Origin: Bacteroidales bacterium
GTDB lineage: Bacteria; Bacteroidota; Bacteroidia; Bacteroidales; UBA10428
NCBI GenBank assembly: GCA_016934395.1
Contig: JAFGSZ010000102.1
Span: 1-64,000, forward strand
Direction of reading: 5' to 3'
DNA length: 64,000 bases
Position numbers and translations under genes: made by a program. Shown here piece after piece: positions 8,261 to 17,406 of the stretch; positions within the stretch are counted from its first letter, which is position 1; every line of letters begins with the position of its first letter. The notes beneath the pieces are model-generated. The model did no database searches and had not been told where the DNA came from. It worked only from the letters and a program-made list of their open reading frames with translations.

Positions 8261-9232
8261 CTAAAACTTAAAATGTATGATATAGCATGATATCGGGGCA
8301 TATAATATTCCGGTAAGCATGGTAATTTTTATCCATGTGCTTGCTCTATGGTAACTGCTTTTATCATTGGCCCTGAGAATATTGAGTATGGTAAAAATTA
8401 TAGGCACGGCAATGGCTGTAAGAAAATATAGAAATGTAAGCCAGTCGTTAAGGTAAAAAACAAACAAAAATAAAAGTGCAAGCAACATTATACTTTCAAG
8501 ACCCACAATAATTCCTCTTGTTGTATTAACACCAATAACCAAAGGAAGGGTTTCACGGCCAAAAGATTTGTCACCCTCATAATCTTCGATATCTTTTACT
8601 ATTTCACGCGAAAGATTGGTTAAAAAGGCAAATGCAGAAAAATTAAATATCCATGCCGTAAGGTAATTAAAATTTGCCCCCATAAGTTTTAATATACTTC
8701 CATACGCTTTGTTCAATAGCGGGTATTCAAAGAGTAACACCATAAGAGGCACCAGGGCCGTAAGCACAGCCACAACAAGGTTCCCAATAAAAACCTGTCG
8801 TTTATATGTAGTGGAATAAAACCAAAGAATGCCCACAATCAATACAAATATAATCCCCAGAAATACCATACCAATACGATATGAAATATAAAAACCCAAT
8901 ATTACAGCAACCGTATTCAGTATTAAATGAATCATAATAGCTGATCGCCTCCTGATAATACGCCCTAATATCACAGATTGAGGATGATTTATGAGATCCG
9001 TTTTCCTGTCGAAATAATCGTTAATTACATATCCTGCTGCTGCGATAAGTACCGTAGAAATGGTTAACAGCAAAAAATAGAATGAGCTGAACTGCAATTC
9101 AAAACCATTAATCTGAAGCATGGGTCGGATTATGGCATACCTCATTAAATAAAGGGTTATAACAATAATTATTAAATTAGGATATCTGACTAATTTAAAG
9201 AATGCCGCTATATGTTTTGCCCTGACTACCAT
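8261..9232 (-). CDS. UbiA-family prenyltransferase, geranylgeranylglycerol-phosphate geranylgeranyltransferase-like
   Basis: 323 residues with about eight or nine membrane helices. Two Asp-rich motifs of the UbiA family bind the Mg-prenyl diphosphate: NDYFDRKTDLINHP (about 71-84) and KDIEDYEGDKSFGRETLP (about 214-231). Placement between kdsC and maf in Bacteroidota is typical of the subgroup annotated as digeranylgeranylglyceryl phosphate synthase-like, which in archaea makes ether lipids. The acceptor in this organism is not proven; menaquinone or haem O prenylation are less likely from the context. The start overlaps the kdsC stop by seven bases, indicating translational coupling. Confidence 0.82.
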   Translation of the reverse strand: MVVRAKHIAAFFKLVRYPNLIIIVITLYLMRYAIIRPMLQINGFELQFSSFYFLLLTISTVLIAAAGYVINDYFDRKTDLINHPQSVILGRIIRRRSAIMIHLILNTVAVILGFYISYRIGMVFLGIIFVLIVGILWFYSTTYKRQVFIGNLVVAVLTALVPLMVLLFEYPLLNKAYGSILKLMGANFNYLTAWIFNFSAFAFLTNLSREIVKDIEDYEGDKSFGRETLPLVIGVNTTRGIIVGLESIMLLALLFLFVFYLNDWLTFLYFLTAIAVPIIFTILNILRANDKSSYHRASTWIKITMLTGILYAPISCYIIHFKF

Positions 9233-9747
9233 AAAAATGCATCATCATTCATCCATTTTCCCTGCAGCCGCATTACCTGTTCAATTACATCGCGAACACA
9301 ACCTTCTCCACCGTTTTTATCAGAGATATATTTGGATATTTGTTTTATTTCTTCAACTGCATCAGCCGGACAAGCCGGAAATCCAACTTTCTTCATAATT
9401 TCATAATCAGGGAGATCATCGCCCATGTACAAAATATTTTTTAATTCAAGCCCGTATTTATATTGAAAATCCTCAAAACTCTCGAATTTGGCTGACGATT
9501 TTAAATAAATGTCTGTTACCCCCAGATTTGTAAAGCGTGTACGGATCATTTCAGAATTTCCACCTGTAATTATCGCTACCATATAACCCTTTTTAATACA
9601 ATACTGCACAGCGTATCCGTCTTTGATATTCATAGTTCGAATAAATTCACCCCCAGGATACAGGATCACATTTCCGTTTGTAAATACTCCATCCACATCA
9701 AAAGCAAATGCCTTAATATCCTTTAAATTTTCTTTGTAATTTGTCAT
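9226..9747 (-). CDS. kdsC: KdsC-like HAD phosphatase (3-deoxy-D-manno-octulosonate 8-phosphate phosphatase)
   Basis: 173 residues, the KdsC length, with no cap domain. HAD motif I is FAFDVDGVFTNG (nucleophile D in FDVDG), motif II is IITGGNS, a Lys lies in the KSSAKFE region, and motif IV is YMGDDLPDYEIM. The enzyme dephosphorylates Kdo-8-phosphate on the way to Kdo in lipopolysaccharide; related enzymes act on KDN-9-phosphate, so the exact substrate is inferred. C-terminal GEGCVRDVIE is typical for the family. It overlaps the UbiA-like gene by seven bases and follows the DUF2520 gene by 71 bases on the same strand. Confidence 0.9.
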   Translation of the reverse strand: MTNYKENLKDIKAFAFDVDGVFTNGNVILYPGGEFIRTMNIKDGYAVQYCIKKGYMVAIITGGNSEMIRTRFTNLGVTDIYLKSSAKFESFEDFQYKYGLELKNILYMGDDLPDYEIMKKVGFPACPADAVEEIKQISKYISDKNGGEGCVRDVIEQVMRLQGKWMNDDAFLW

Positions 9748-9818
9748 TAATCAGTTCTTGATTTTTTATACATACAAAAATACAACTTTGTAACACCCCA
9801 TAAAATAATCAACAGTCT

Positions 9819-10610
9819 TTATGTATATGTTATTAAAATTTGTTTACTGAAAATTTCGTACAATTCTTTTATTTCCGGATAATCACTCAAAAATTCAAGA
9901 TGACTTTCAATAATGTTTCGGTTCCCTCTTGATGCCGGACCAGTTTGCGCTTTGTTTGGCGATAATTCAACGGCCTTATTTACGGTTTCAATAAGCAGGG
10001 GCCGCAGTAATTCAAACCTTAAATCATGATCATTCAAAACTTTATTAGCCTGAAAAAATAAATGGTTTGAAAAATTGGAGGCGATTATACCTGCAAGATG
10101 AAGAATTTTTCTGTCAGAAGAATTGACTTCATAAACCTTTTCGGATATTAGTTTTCCGAGATTCCTGAGCATTTGCAGAGTATCCCTGGTATTCGCCTCC
10201 ACACATACCGGAATATTTAAAAAACCGACATTTTTTCCTTTGGTAAAAGTCTGCAGGGGATAAAAAACACCATAGTTTTCAGAGCATTCTTCTAGCGCTT
10301 CAATTGCAATACTCCCGGCTGTGTGAACCACAATGCCACCGTTTACATCTAATTTTGAAACAAAATCAGATATTGCATTATCGGTAATTGCTATAATATA
10401 AACATCGGCATCTTTTATAATATCTGCCGGATTATCGGTATATTTTGCACCTACTAATGCCGCCAGCTGATGAGCTGACACAATTGTTCTGCTGAAAACC
10501 TGGTCCACAGTCAATCCCTTTTTGTGAAATTCCTGCGCCAGATTCCAGGCAAGATTTCCTGCTCCCAGAAAAACCATCTTTAAATTCTGCACTGTATCCA
10601 AATTATTCAT
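9819..10610 (-). CDS. Rossmann-fold DUF2520 oxidoreductase-like protein
   Basis: 263 residues. The N-terminal NAD(P)-binding fold shows VFLGAGNLAWNLAQEFHKKG (about 13-32), followed by the IIAITDNAISDF strand and a VVHTAGSI segment. The helical C-terminal half (LHLAGIIASNFSNHLF onward) is the DUF2520 domain, which resembles 6-phosphogluconate dehydrogenase and pyrroline-5-carboxylate reductase C-termini. The substrate is unknown. It is the first gene of the operon leading to kdsC, ubiA-like and maf, an order I recognise as common in Bacteroidota. It faces the methyltransferase-glycosyltransferase gene across a 243-base gap. Confidence 0.82.
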   Translation of the reverse strand: MNNLDTVQNLKMVFLGAGNLAWNLAQEFHKKGLTVDQVFSRTIVSAHQLAALVGAKYTDNPADIIKDADVYIIAITDNAISDFVSKLDVNGGIVVHTAGSIAIEALEECSENYGVFYPLQTFTKGKNVGFLNIPVCVEANTRDTLQMLRNLGKLISEKVYEVNSSDRKILHLAGIIASNFSNHLFFQANKVLNDHDLRFELLRPLLIETVNKAVELSPNKAQTGPASRGNRNIIESHLEFLSDYPEIKELYEIFSKQILITYT

Positions 10611-10853
10611 TGTTCATGATAATTAAAATTTTCCGAATAACTATTTTTCTCCAGGATTAGCGATATGTTGATTTATTACTGAAAATCAATATCAAAAGCA
10701 CTTAAACCAGGGTAAAACTCTGAAAATAATGACTAAATATAAGGAATCTTTTTTATAGTAAATTTAGAAGCTTCTATTTATTGTTCCTGAAAATAATTAA
10801 ATTACCGGTGTCAAATTATTCTGCTTCTTTATTTTAATTTTGAAAAGTAATTT

Positions 10854-12263
10854 ATGCCTGATAAAGACCAACTCATTCAGTATTATAATTACCTGGCACC
10901 AAAACGTGACCGGTGGAAAAAAAGAAATTCTTTGTATCATAAATCCATCATTAAATATTATTCCTTTTCTATCCCTGCAGGAAGCACAGTGCTGGAACTT
11001 GGATGCAGTACGGGCGATCTGCTGCACGCCGTGGCGCCAAATACAGGTACAGGAATTGATTTTTCACCGAAAATGATAGAAGAAGCTAAAAAAAAATATC
11101 CGCAATTAACATTTTTATGTGCAGATGCTGAAGATTTTTCTATTGACGGAACTTTTGATTTTATTATCCTATCCGATTTACTGGGTTCATTAACCGATAT
11201 ACATAAAGTACTCCAAACCATTAGAAAATTGGTGAATAAAAAAACCAGGCTGATAATATCCAATTATAATTACCTGTGGGAACCCATTCTGCGATTAGGA
11301 GAATTATTAAAAATTAAGGCACGCCAGCCAATACAAAACTGGCTGTCGGAAAATGATATCGAAAATTTGTTATATCTCACAAATTTCGAAACCATAAAGG
11401 TTGAACGCAAACTGCTTTTTCCAAAATATATTCCTATTCTGAATCTTATTCTTAACCGTTTTCTTGCAAATTTACCCCTGATTAATCATCTGAATTTAAT
11501 CAGTTTTATTGTTGCCCGTCCCATCACCAAAGAATCATCTGATTTTTCTGTATCAATAGTAATTCCTGCTAAAAACGAAAAAGGAAATATTGAAAATGCC
11601 CTGGTTAGAATCCCCAAAATGGGAAAATCCCAGCAATATATTTTTATAGAAGGCCATTCATCTGACGGTACTTTTGAAGAGATGAAGCGGGTTAAAAATA
11701 AATATCCCGACCTGAATATTGTTCTTTTACAGCAGCAAGGCAAAGGTAAAGGAAATGCCGTTCGTGAGGCATTTGAAAAATCTGCCGGGGATATTCTTAT
11801 GATTCTTGATGCGGATCTTACAACACCTCCGGAAACCCTGCCGAAATTTTTTGATGCCCTTGCAGGCAATAAAGGTGAATTTATAAATGGTTGCCGGTTG
11901 GTATATCCAATGGAAAAACAAGCCATGCGATTTTTAAACCTGATGGCAAATAAATTTTTCGGCTGGCTATTTACCTATATACTGGGACAACGGTTAAAAG
12001 ACACGTTGTGTGGTACTAAGGTCCTGTTTCGAAGCGATTACATTAAAATTAAAGAAAACCGTAATTATTTTGGGGATTTTGATCCATTTGGAGACTTTGA
12101 TCTTTTATTTGGCGCTTCCAAATTAAACCTGAAAATAACTGAAGTAATTGTACGCTATCGTGAGCGGGAATATGGCAACACTCAAATAAGCCGGTTTAAA
12201 CACGGATTTTTATTACTAAAAATGAGCCTGTTTGCTGCTCTAAAACTAAAATTCAGATTCTAA
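10854..12263 (+). CDS. Methyltransferase - GT2 glycosyltransferase fusion protein
   Basis: 469 residues with two domains. Residues 1 to about 215 are a class I SAM-dependent methyltransferase: motif I VLELGCSTGDLLHAV, then GTGIDFSPKMIEEA and FLCADAED. From about 227 a GT2 domain begins (SIVIPAKNEKGNIENAL), with the metal-binding LDADLTTPPETLP and an acceptor-loop region YGNTQISRFKHG, resembling dolichol-phosphate mannose synthases. No C-terminal membrane anchor is seen. The ATG is 12 bases downstream of TAATTTTG (10835-10842), a -7-like motif, which would give a nearly leaderless transcript, so that promoter is doubtful. The next gene starts 12 bases after the stop. The likely role is modification or transfer of sugar on a lipid carrier; substrates are unknown. 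Confidence 0.82.
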   Translation: MPDKDQLIQYYNYLAPKRDRWKKRNSLYHKSIIKYYSFSIPAGSTVLELGCSTGDLLHAVAPNTGTGIDFSPKMIEEAKKKYPQLTFLCADAEDFSIDGTFDFIILSDLLGSLTDIHKVLQTIRKLVNKKTRLIISNYNYLWEPILRLGELLKIKARQPIQNWLSENDIENLLYLTNFETIKVERKLLFPKYIPILNLILNRFLANLPLINHLNLISFIVARPITKESSDFSVSIVIPAKNEKGNIENALVRIPKMGKSQQYIFIEGHSSDGTFEEMKRVKNKYPDLNIVLLQQQGKGKGNAVREAFEKSAGDILMILDADLTTPPETLPKFFDALAGNKGEFINGCRLVYPMEKQAMRFLNLMANKFFGWLFTYILGQRLKDTLCGTKVLFRSDYIKIKENRNYFGDFDPFGDFDLLFGASKLNLKITEVIVRYREREYGNTQISRFKHGFLLLKMSLFAALKLKFRF

Positions 12264-12275
12264 TGAATACATTGT

Positions 12276-13028
12276 ATGCCTGTTAAAGACAATTACCAGC
12301 ACAATATAGAAATAGGAGAAAACCTGGAATACTGGAAAAATAAACCTGTACTTCAAAAAATTTATACCCGGTTTTATCAGCAGATAAACAATTATATCGA
12401 CCGGAATATACCGGGGGAAATTGTTGAACTTGGCTCAGGAATCGGGAATATTAAATTAGTTATACCCGATGCAATTACTACTGATGTATTTCCAAATCCC
12501 TGGATTGACAGAATAGAAAATGTTTACAATCTTAGTTTTAAGGATCACAGTGTGTCACATGTATTGTTGTTTGATGTTTTCCACCATATTCAGTTTCCGG
12601 GAAATGCTTTGGATGAAATTTACAGGGTATTGGTTCCGGGAGGAAGAGTCATCCTTTTCGAACCGGCAATAAGCCTATTCGGGTCAATAGTTTACGGACT
12701 TTTACACCACGAACCGGTTAATTATTTTAAGAAAATCCATTGGTTTGCTGAAAATAATAATTCATTGGAACACCAAAAATATTATGCTGCGCAGGGAAAT
12801 GCTCAACGCATCTTTTTTCACAGCCGGTATAAAAAGTTATTGCAAAACTGGATAATACTGGAAAAGAAAAAAATAACCTCTTTAGCTTATGTTGCTTCCG
12901 GCGGGTACAGCAAACCGCAGTTATATCCTGATAAATGGCTAACAGGTTTTCAAAAACTTGACAAAATTCTTGGCAACATGCCTTGTGTGTTTTCTACAAG
13001 GCTATTGTTGGTTATTGAAAAACCTTGA
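12276..13028 (+). CDS. Class I SAM-dependent methyltransferase
   Basis: 250 residues. Motif I is EIVELGSGIGNIKLVI (about 48-63), followed by the acidic-strand ITTDVFPNPWID, LLFDVFHHI and the post-motif LVPGGRVILFEPA. This is the small-molecule methyltransferase (type 11) pattern. The C-terminal half, with Y/W-rich segments, is specific to this protein and probably determines the substrate. It follows the methyltransferase-GT2 fusion by 12 bases on the same strand, so the two very likely work in one pathway, perhaps glycolipid or polysaccharide modification. The downstream gene is convergent. Confidence 0.82.
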   Translation: MPVKDNYQHNIEIGENLEYWKNKPVLQKIYTRFYQQINNYIDRNIPGEIVELGSGIGNIKLVIPDAITTDVFPNPWIDRIENVYNLSFKDHSVSHVLLFDVFHHIQFPGNALDEIYRVLVPGGRVILFEPAISLFGSIVYGLLHHEPVNYFKKIHWFAENNNSLEHQKYYAAQGNAQRIFFHSRYKKLLQNWIILEKKKITSLAYVASGGYSKPQLYPDKWLTGFQKLDKILGNMPCVFSTRLLLVIEKP

Positions 13029-13045
13029 AATCAGGAAAAAAATAA

Positions 13046-13504
13046 TTATTTCAGTTTGTTTCTGGCCGCGTTTAATTCGTGGCATTTTTCATATTCTTCA
13101 TTTTCCAGATAATAATTCAACAAACGATTGATGAATTTTTTATTACCATAATAGGGATGATGAAAATTAAATTTCACCAGACCTTTAATTGTAAGCTCGA
13201 ATATTTCATCTTCGTTAGTAACTGAATATATATCTATTATAGGCTGGTCGCTGTTTAATACTGCTGTGTCTTTATAGGAATTATAAAACTCAATCAGCGT
13301 ATCGTATACTTTAATTAAATCTGCATTTTCTGCCACAAGTGATTTATACATCTCATAATATTTCACATACTCATTGTTGGTTTTGATAGGAGCCGAATTA
13401 TGGAGGTTTTCCGAAATTTTTATCTTATTCTCCTCAATAATCTTTTTATTGTTATTTATCCTTTCCTGAATAGCCGAGATGGTATTTTTAATTAGTGCCA
13501 GCAT
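13046..13504 (-). CDS. Coiled-coil hypothetical protein
   Basis: 152 residues, no signal peptide or membrane segment. The N-terminal 90 residues are lysine-, glutamate- and asparagine-rich and predicted helical (IQERINNNKKIIEENKIK), likely a coiled coil. The C-terminal part (GLVKFNFHHPYYGNKKFINR onward) is more globular. I do not recognise a family. It is convergent with the upstream methyltransferase (17 bases between stops) and sits upstream of the acyl-CoA dehydrogenase terminator. The coding look (even codon use, clear ATG, plausible length) argues that it is real. Confidence 0.55.
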   Translation of the reverse strand: MLALIKNTISAIQERINNNKKIIEENKIKISENLHNSAPIKTNNEYVKYYEMYKSLVAENADLIKVYDTLIEFYNSYKDTAVLNSDQPIIDIYSVTNEDEIFELTIKGLVKFNFHHPYYGNKKFINRLLNYYLENEEYEKCHELNAARNKLK

Positions 13505-13634
13505 GAGAATGTAATGTGAGAATTATTATGATTCAAATGTATAATTTATTTGAATTCGAGATTTCAGATTTTGATTAACCTCTACTTTTTGGTTGTAAAT
13601 GCAGGCAGGATTTACAGAATAAAAATTCAGAAAA

Positions 13635-13658
13635 TAAAAAAGCCCCTGAAAAGGGGCT
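13635..13658 (-). terminator. Rho-independent terminator of the etfB-etfA-acd operon
   Basis: The minus strand reads AGCCCC-TTTTC-type loop-GGGGCT followed by TTTTTTATTTTC, a G+C stem (13641-13658) and a T tail. It begins six bases after the stop codon of the acyl-CoA dehydrogenase gene. Confidence 0.88.
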
Positions 13659-13663
13659 ACTAT

Positions 13664-15370
13664 TTATTCATGTTTAAATCTTCCTAAATCGTTCACTGTA
13701 GAATATTGTATAAATTCAGACAGGGATTTGTTTTCTGTACGGGCATGTTTCAAAAATACTTCCAATGATTTCCAGTGCTTACTGTCACGATCCGTATCCA
13801 GCACCAGCAGGTAACCCATAATTATATTCCCGGCCATCTCCACCATACGGCGGGCATGAAAATCGGTATATTCACTATCGTTAATCTGAACCACCTTATT
13901 CACAGCCTGCTCATATTCCTCTGTCATTCCAATTAATATTCTTCTATAGGTATGAAGTTCAGGCTTAATTTCGGTCACTTCATAATTCCGGATCTGTTTC
14001 AGGTATCCTCCGGTAGTAACACCCCGAATGGCAGCCACAACCTGCAACTGAGTTGTTCCTTCATAAATGGAAGTAATTCTGGCATCACGATAAATACGTT
14101 CTATAGGATAGTCTTTCATAAAGCCTGACCCACCATGAATTTGCAGGGAATCATATGCAACCTGGTTGCACATTTCAGAAGCAAGACCTTTAACCAGCGG
14201 AGTATAAATATCAGCCAGTTTCTGGTAGTATTTCATCTCATCTCTTTCTTCTTTTTCGAGGGTGCCTTCTTTTGAGTTATGGGTATAGGCTTTATAAATA
14301 TCGACAAATCTTGATGTTTCATAAAGTAATGAACGGTTCGCATCCAGTCGTGCTTTCATTTTCGAAAGCATTTCATATACTGCAGGAAATTTAATAATTG
14401 CTGAACCGAATTGTTGCCTTTCTTTGGCATATTCGCGCGCTTCCCTGTATGCTGCTTCGGCAATACCTATGGATTGGGCGGCTATACCCAGCCGGGCTCC
14501 ATTCATAAGCGCCATTACATATTTTATCAATCCCAGTTTTCGTTCACCGACAAGTTCTACCGGAGCATTTTTAAATACCAGCTCGCAGGTTGGCGATCCG
14601 ATAATTCCCAGTTTATGTTCAATTCTTCTAACTTTAACGGCCTTGCTGCTTTTATCATAAATAAACATCGACAAGCCACGTCCATCAGAAGTTCCCGGCT
14701 CAGACCGCGCCAATACCAGAGAAATATCACCATCACCATTCGTGATAAAACGTTTTACACCATTCAGATACCATTGGTCTTCTTTTTCATTATATGTGGC
14801 TTTGAGCTGAACAGCCTGCAGGTCAGAACCGGCATCAGGTTCGGTAAGATCCATCGCTGCTGTTTGTCCGTTGGAAATCCTGGGCAGGTATTTGTCTTTT
14901 TGTTCATCCGATGCAAACTCATGAATGGTTTCAGCACAATCCTGTAATCCCCAAATATTTACAAATCCGGCATCTGCACGCGAAACAATATCCGCAGCCA
15001 TGGTATACGGAACAATTGGAAAATTTAGTCCCTCGTATTGTCTGGGTAATGTTATTCCCATCAATCCTGCTTTTACAAGTGCATCCAGATTTTCCTGGGT
15101 TCCCCTGGCATATTCCACATGATTATCTGTTAATACAGGTCCCTCAGCATCTACACTTTCTGCATTGGGTGAAATTATGTTTGCGCAGATATCTCCTACT
15201 ATTTCCAATACCTTGTCGTAACTATCCATGGCATCTTCAAAATCCAGTGGAGCATAATCAAATTTATCTTTGTCAGCAAAATTTCGTTCTTTTAAGGCAA
15301 CGATTTTTTTCATCAAGGGATGAGTAAGATGAAATTTTAAATCCGGGTTGTCTGTATAAAAATTTGCCAT
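13664..15370 (-). CDS. Acyl-CoA dehydrogenase, long form
   Basis: 568 residues, longer than the usual 380 because of a C-terminal extension of roughly 120 residues, as in the broad-specificity ACAD branch typical of Bacteroidota. It oxidises acyl-CoA to enoyl-CoA, passing electrons through FAD to ETF. Seen: the FAD and substrate loop AAMDLTEPDAGSDLQAVQ, YLNGVKRFITNGDGD, KLGIIGSPTCEL, the REYAKERQQFGSAI helix, and QIHGGSGFMKDYPIERIYRDARI, with the C-terminal TSIYEGTTQLQ. Chain-length specificity is unknown. It follows etfA by 48 bases and ends the operon at a strong terminator, so EtfAB beside it is its likely electron acceptor. Confidence 0.94.
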   Translation of the reverse strand: MANFYTDNPDLKFHLTHPLMKKIVALKERNFADKDKFDYAPLDFEDAMDSYDKVLEIVGDICANIISPNAESVDAEGPVLTDNHVEYARGTQENLDALVKAGLMGITLPRQYEGLNFPIVPYTMAADIVSRADAGFVNIWGLQDCAETIHEFASDEQKDKYLPRISNGQTAAMDLTEPDAGSDLQAVQLKATYNEKEDQWYLNGVKRFITNGDGDISLVLARSEPGTSDGRGLSMFIYDKSSKAVKVRRIEHKLGIIGSPTCELVFKNAPVELVGERKLGLIKYVMALMNGARLGIAAQSIGIAEAAYREAREYAKERQQFGSAIIKFPAVYEMLSKMKARLDANRSLLYETSRFVDIYKAYTHNSKEGTLEKEERDEMKYYQKLADIYTPLVKGLASEMCNQVAYDSLQIHGGSGFMKDYPIERIYRDARITSIYEGTTQLQVVAAIRGVTTGGYLKQIRNYEVTEIKPELHTYRRILIGMTEEYEQAVNKVVQINDSEYTDFHARRMVEMAGNIIMGYLLVLDTDRDSKHWKSLEVFLKHARTENKSLSEFIQYSTVNDLGRFKHE

Positions 15371-15418
15371 TTTTAATCTCGTTTTAAATTATGAAGTCCC
15401 TGATTAAGGGGTAAAGGA

Positions 15419-16438
15419 TTATTTTGTATTCTTTTTATAATATTTAATCATTCTTGGGATTACATCCTCAAGGTTACCGGTAATAACATAATCAGCAATA
15501 CTCGTTATAGGCGCTGAAGGATCGTTATTAATAGAAATGATCATGGCGGATTCCTGCATTCCGGCTATATGCTGAATCTGACCTGAAATTCCACAGGCAA
15601 TATAAAGCTTGGGCCGCACGGTAACTCCGGTTTGTCCGATTTGCCGGTCGTGATTGGCATAACCTGCATCAACGGCAGCTCTTGAGGCTCCTACCTCTGC
15701 CCCGATCACATCGGCTAATTGAAACAGCAGGTCAAAATTTTCTTTTGATCCCACTCCATATCCCCCAGAGACAATAATTGAAGCATTTTTTACATTCACT
15801 TTTGACTCTTCCATATGACGCTCAATAACCTTAACCACAAAGTCCTCTGGTTTTACGTACTGGTTCACGTCAATCTTTATTACTTTGCCTTTATAGGTTT
15901 CGGAATAAATCTCCTTTTTCATTACGCCTTCCCTAACAGTTGCCATTTGCGGCCGGTGATCGGGATTGATAATAGTTGCAATGATATTACCTCCAAAAGC
16001 CGGGCGAATCTGATATAATAAACCTTTATAGGTTTTACTGTTTTTTTTATCCTCATGATCTCCAATTTCAAGGCTTGTACAATCTGCAGTAAGACCGCTT
16101 GATAAAGCAGAAGAAACGTGCGGTCCCAGATCCCGGCCATAACTTGAAGCCCCAAGCAAAGCAATTTGTGGCTTTTGTTCCTGAAATAGTTTCACAATAA
16201 TGGACGAAAACGGCAAAGTAGTATAAGGATCTAAACGGGAATCATCAGCTATCCATACAGTATCTGTACCATATAAATACAACTGGCTCTCAATCCCGTC
16301 AAGCTTATGCCCGATGACCAGGGCTTCAAGATCGCATTTTAAATCATTGGCAAGTGAGCGTCCTTTGGTGAGAAGCTCAAGACTTACATCGGCTACTTTA
16401 CCATTATCTATTTCGCAAATGACAAATAAATTATTCAC
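15419..16438 (-). CDS. etfA: Electron transfer flavoprotein subunit alpha
   Basis: 339 residues. EtfA holds the FAD of the EtfAB heterodimer and carries electrons from acyl-CoA dehydrogenases to the respiratory chain or, in bifurcating forms, to ferredoxin. The C-terminal FAD domain shows IIVSGGYGVGSKENFDLL, GASRAAVDAGYANHDRQIGQTG, VRPKLYIACGISGQIQHIAG and ISINNDPSAPI, the normal signature. The N-terminal part is the Rossmann-like ETF domain. It lies between etfB and the acyl-CoA dehydrogenase in one operon. Whether the pair bifurcates electrons cannot be judged by eye. Confidence 0.95.
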   Translation of the reverse strand: MNNLFVICEIDNGKVADVSLELLTKGRSLANDLKCDLEALVIGHKLDGIESQLYLYGTDTVWIADDSRLDPYTTLPFSSIIVKLFQEQKPQIALLGASSYGRDLGPHVSSALSSGLTADCTSLEIGDHEDKKNSKTYKGLLYQIRPAFGGNIIATIINPDHRPQMATVREGVMKKEIYSETYKGKVIKIDVNQYVKPEDFVVKVIERHMEESKVNVKNASIIVSGGYGVGSKENFDLLFQLADVIGAEVGASRAAVDAGYANHDRQIGQTGVTVRPKLYIACGISGQIQHIAGMQESAMIISINNDPSAPITSIADYVITGNLEDVIPRMIKYYKKNTK

Positions 16439-16499
16439 GCTGATAGATTTTTTAGTTTATATTAATACTTATTTATAATGGGTATAATAAAGGGTAGAA

Positions 16500-17375
16500 T
16501 CATCCCAGGGTATGATTTTCAATCAATTCCTTCATCAGGTCGTTTATACCCGTGTCGTCGGCAGTAACAATTTTTGCCTCTTTAGCCTGGAATACAATAT
16601 TTTCAATTTTTTTAACCTTGGTTGGTGAACCGGAAAGACCGAGTTGATCCACAACTGTTTCAATATCGGTAACACTCCATTCCTCAATATTCAAAAAGGG
16701 ACGATCATTGTAAATGGTAATATAATCTTCCGATGAATCCTGCCGTTCAGTCAGTGTTGCCGCATGTTTATATTTCATTATCAGTTTGGCATTTCGCGGC
16801 CGGCATTCGGGAGCTGAACTATTCACAGTAATCACTGCGGGAAGCGGACATTCAACCATTTCAACACCTCTTTCGAGACGTCGTTTTACGATCACCTTGT
16901 TTTTAGCTACTTCCACAATTTCTTCCACATATGTAATTTGTGGTAATCCCAGTTTCTGGGCAACCTGCGGGCCAACCTGAGCGGTATCCCCGTCTATTGC
17001 CTGCCGGCCTGCTATAATCAGATCAAATTTTTTAATTTTACGAATGGCACAGGATAATGCATAGGAAGTAGCCAGAGTATCTGCACCTGCAAAGGCCCTG
17101 TCGGTTAATAAATAACCTGAATCAGCTCCCCGGTACAACCCTTCCCGAATAACTTCAGCAGCTCGTCCCGGTCCCATACTCAATAAGGTAACGGTTGCCG
17201 ATGAATCTTTATCTTTAATTCGTAATGCCTGTTCGAGTGCATTAAGGTCTTCAGGATTAAATATGGCAGGCAGGGCTGCTCTGTTTACTGTTCCGTCGGC
17301 TTTCATCGCATCTTTCCCTACATTTCGAGTATCGGGAACCTGTTTAGCCAACACAATAATTTTAAATTCCTTCAT
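16500..17375 (-). CDS. etfB: Electron transfer flavoprotein subunit beta
   Basis: 291 residues from the preferred start MKEFKIIVLAKQVPDT; an upstream ATG at 17393 would add six residues, but it lies only about seven bases from the predicted transcription start, so 17375 fits better. EtfB binds AMP (or a second FAD in bifurcating ETF) and docks to dehydrogenases. Seen: NPEDLNALEQALRIKD, LLSMGPGRAAEVIREGLYRG, and DLIIAGRQAIDGDTAQVGPQ, the nucleotide-binding loop. It is the first gene of the etfB-etfA-acd operon, with 61 bases to etfA. Confidence 0.94.
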   Translation of the reverse strand: MKEFKIIVLAKQVPDTRNVGKDAMKADGTVNRAALPAIFNPEDLNALEQALRIKDKDSSATVTLLSMGPGRAAEVIREGLYRGADSGYLLTDRAFAGADTLATSYALSCAIRKIKKFDLIIAGRQAIDGDTAQVGPQVAQKLGLPQITYVEEIVEVAKNKVIVKRRLERGVEMVECPLPAVITVNSSAPECRPRNAKLIMKYKHAATLTERQDSSEDYITIYNDRPFLNIEEWSVTDIETVVDQLGLSGSPTKVKKIENIVFQAKEAKIVTADDTGINDLMKELIENHTLG

Positions 17376-17406
17376 ATAGAACGCTTTTTTCAAAAAAGTT
17401 GAGGCA

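Noticed and set aside
10835-10842. TAATTTTG as a promoter for the methyltransferase-GT2 gene
   Set aside because: Only 11 bases before the ATG and without a -33 element; would imply an almost leaderless mRNA. Not listed as a feature.
14411-15327. Several 65-178 codon frames antisense to the acyl-CoA dehydrogenase
   Set aside because: Overlap one another in different frames and cover a conserved enzyme gene; no family similarity seen.
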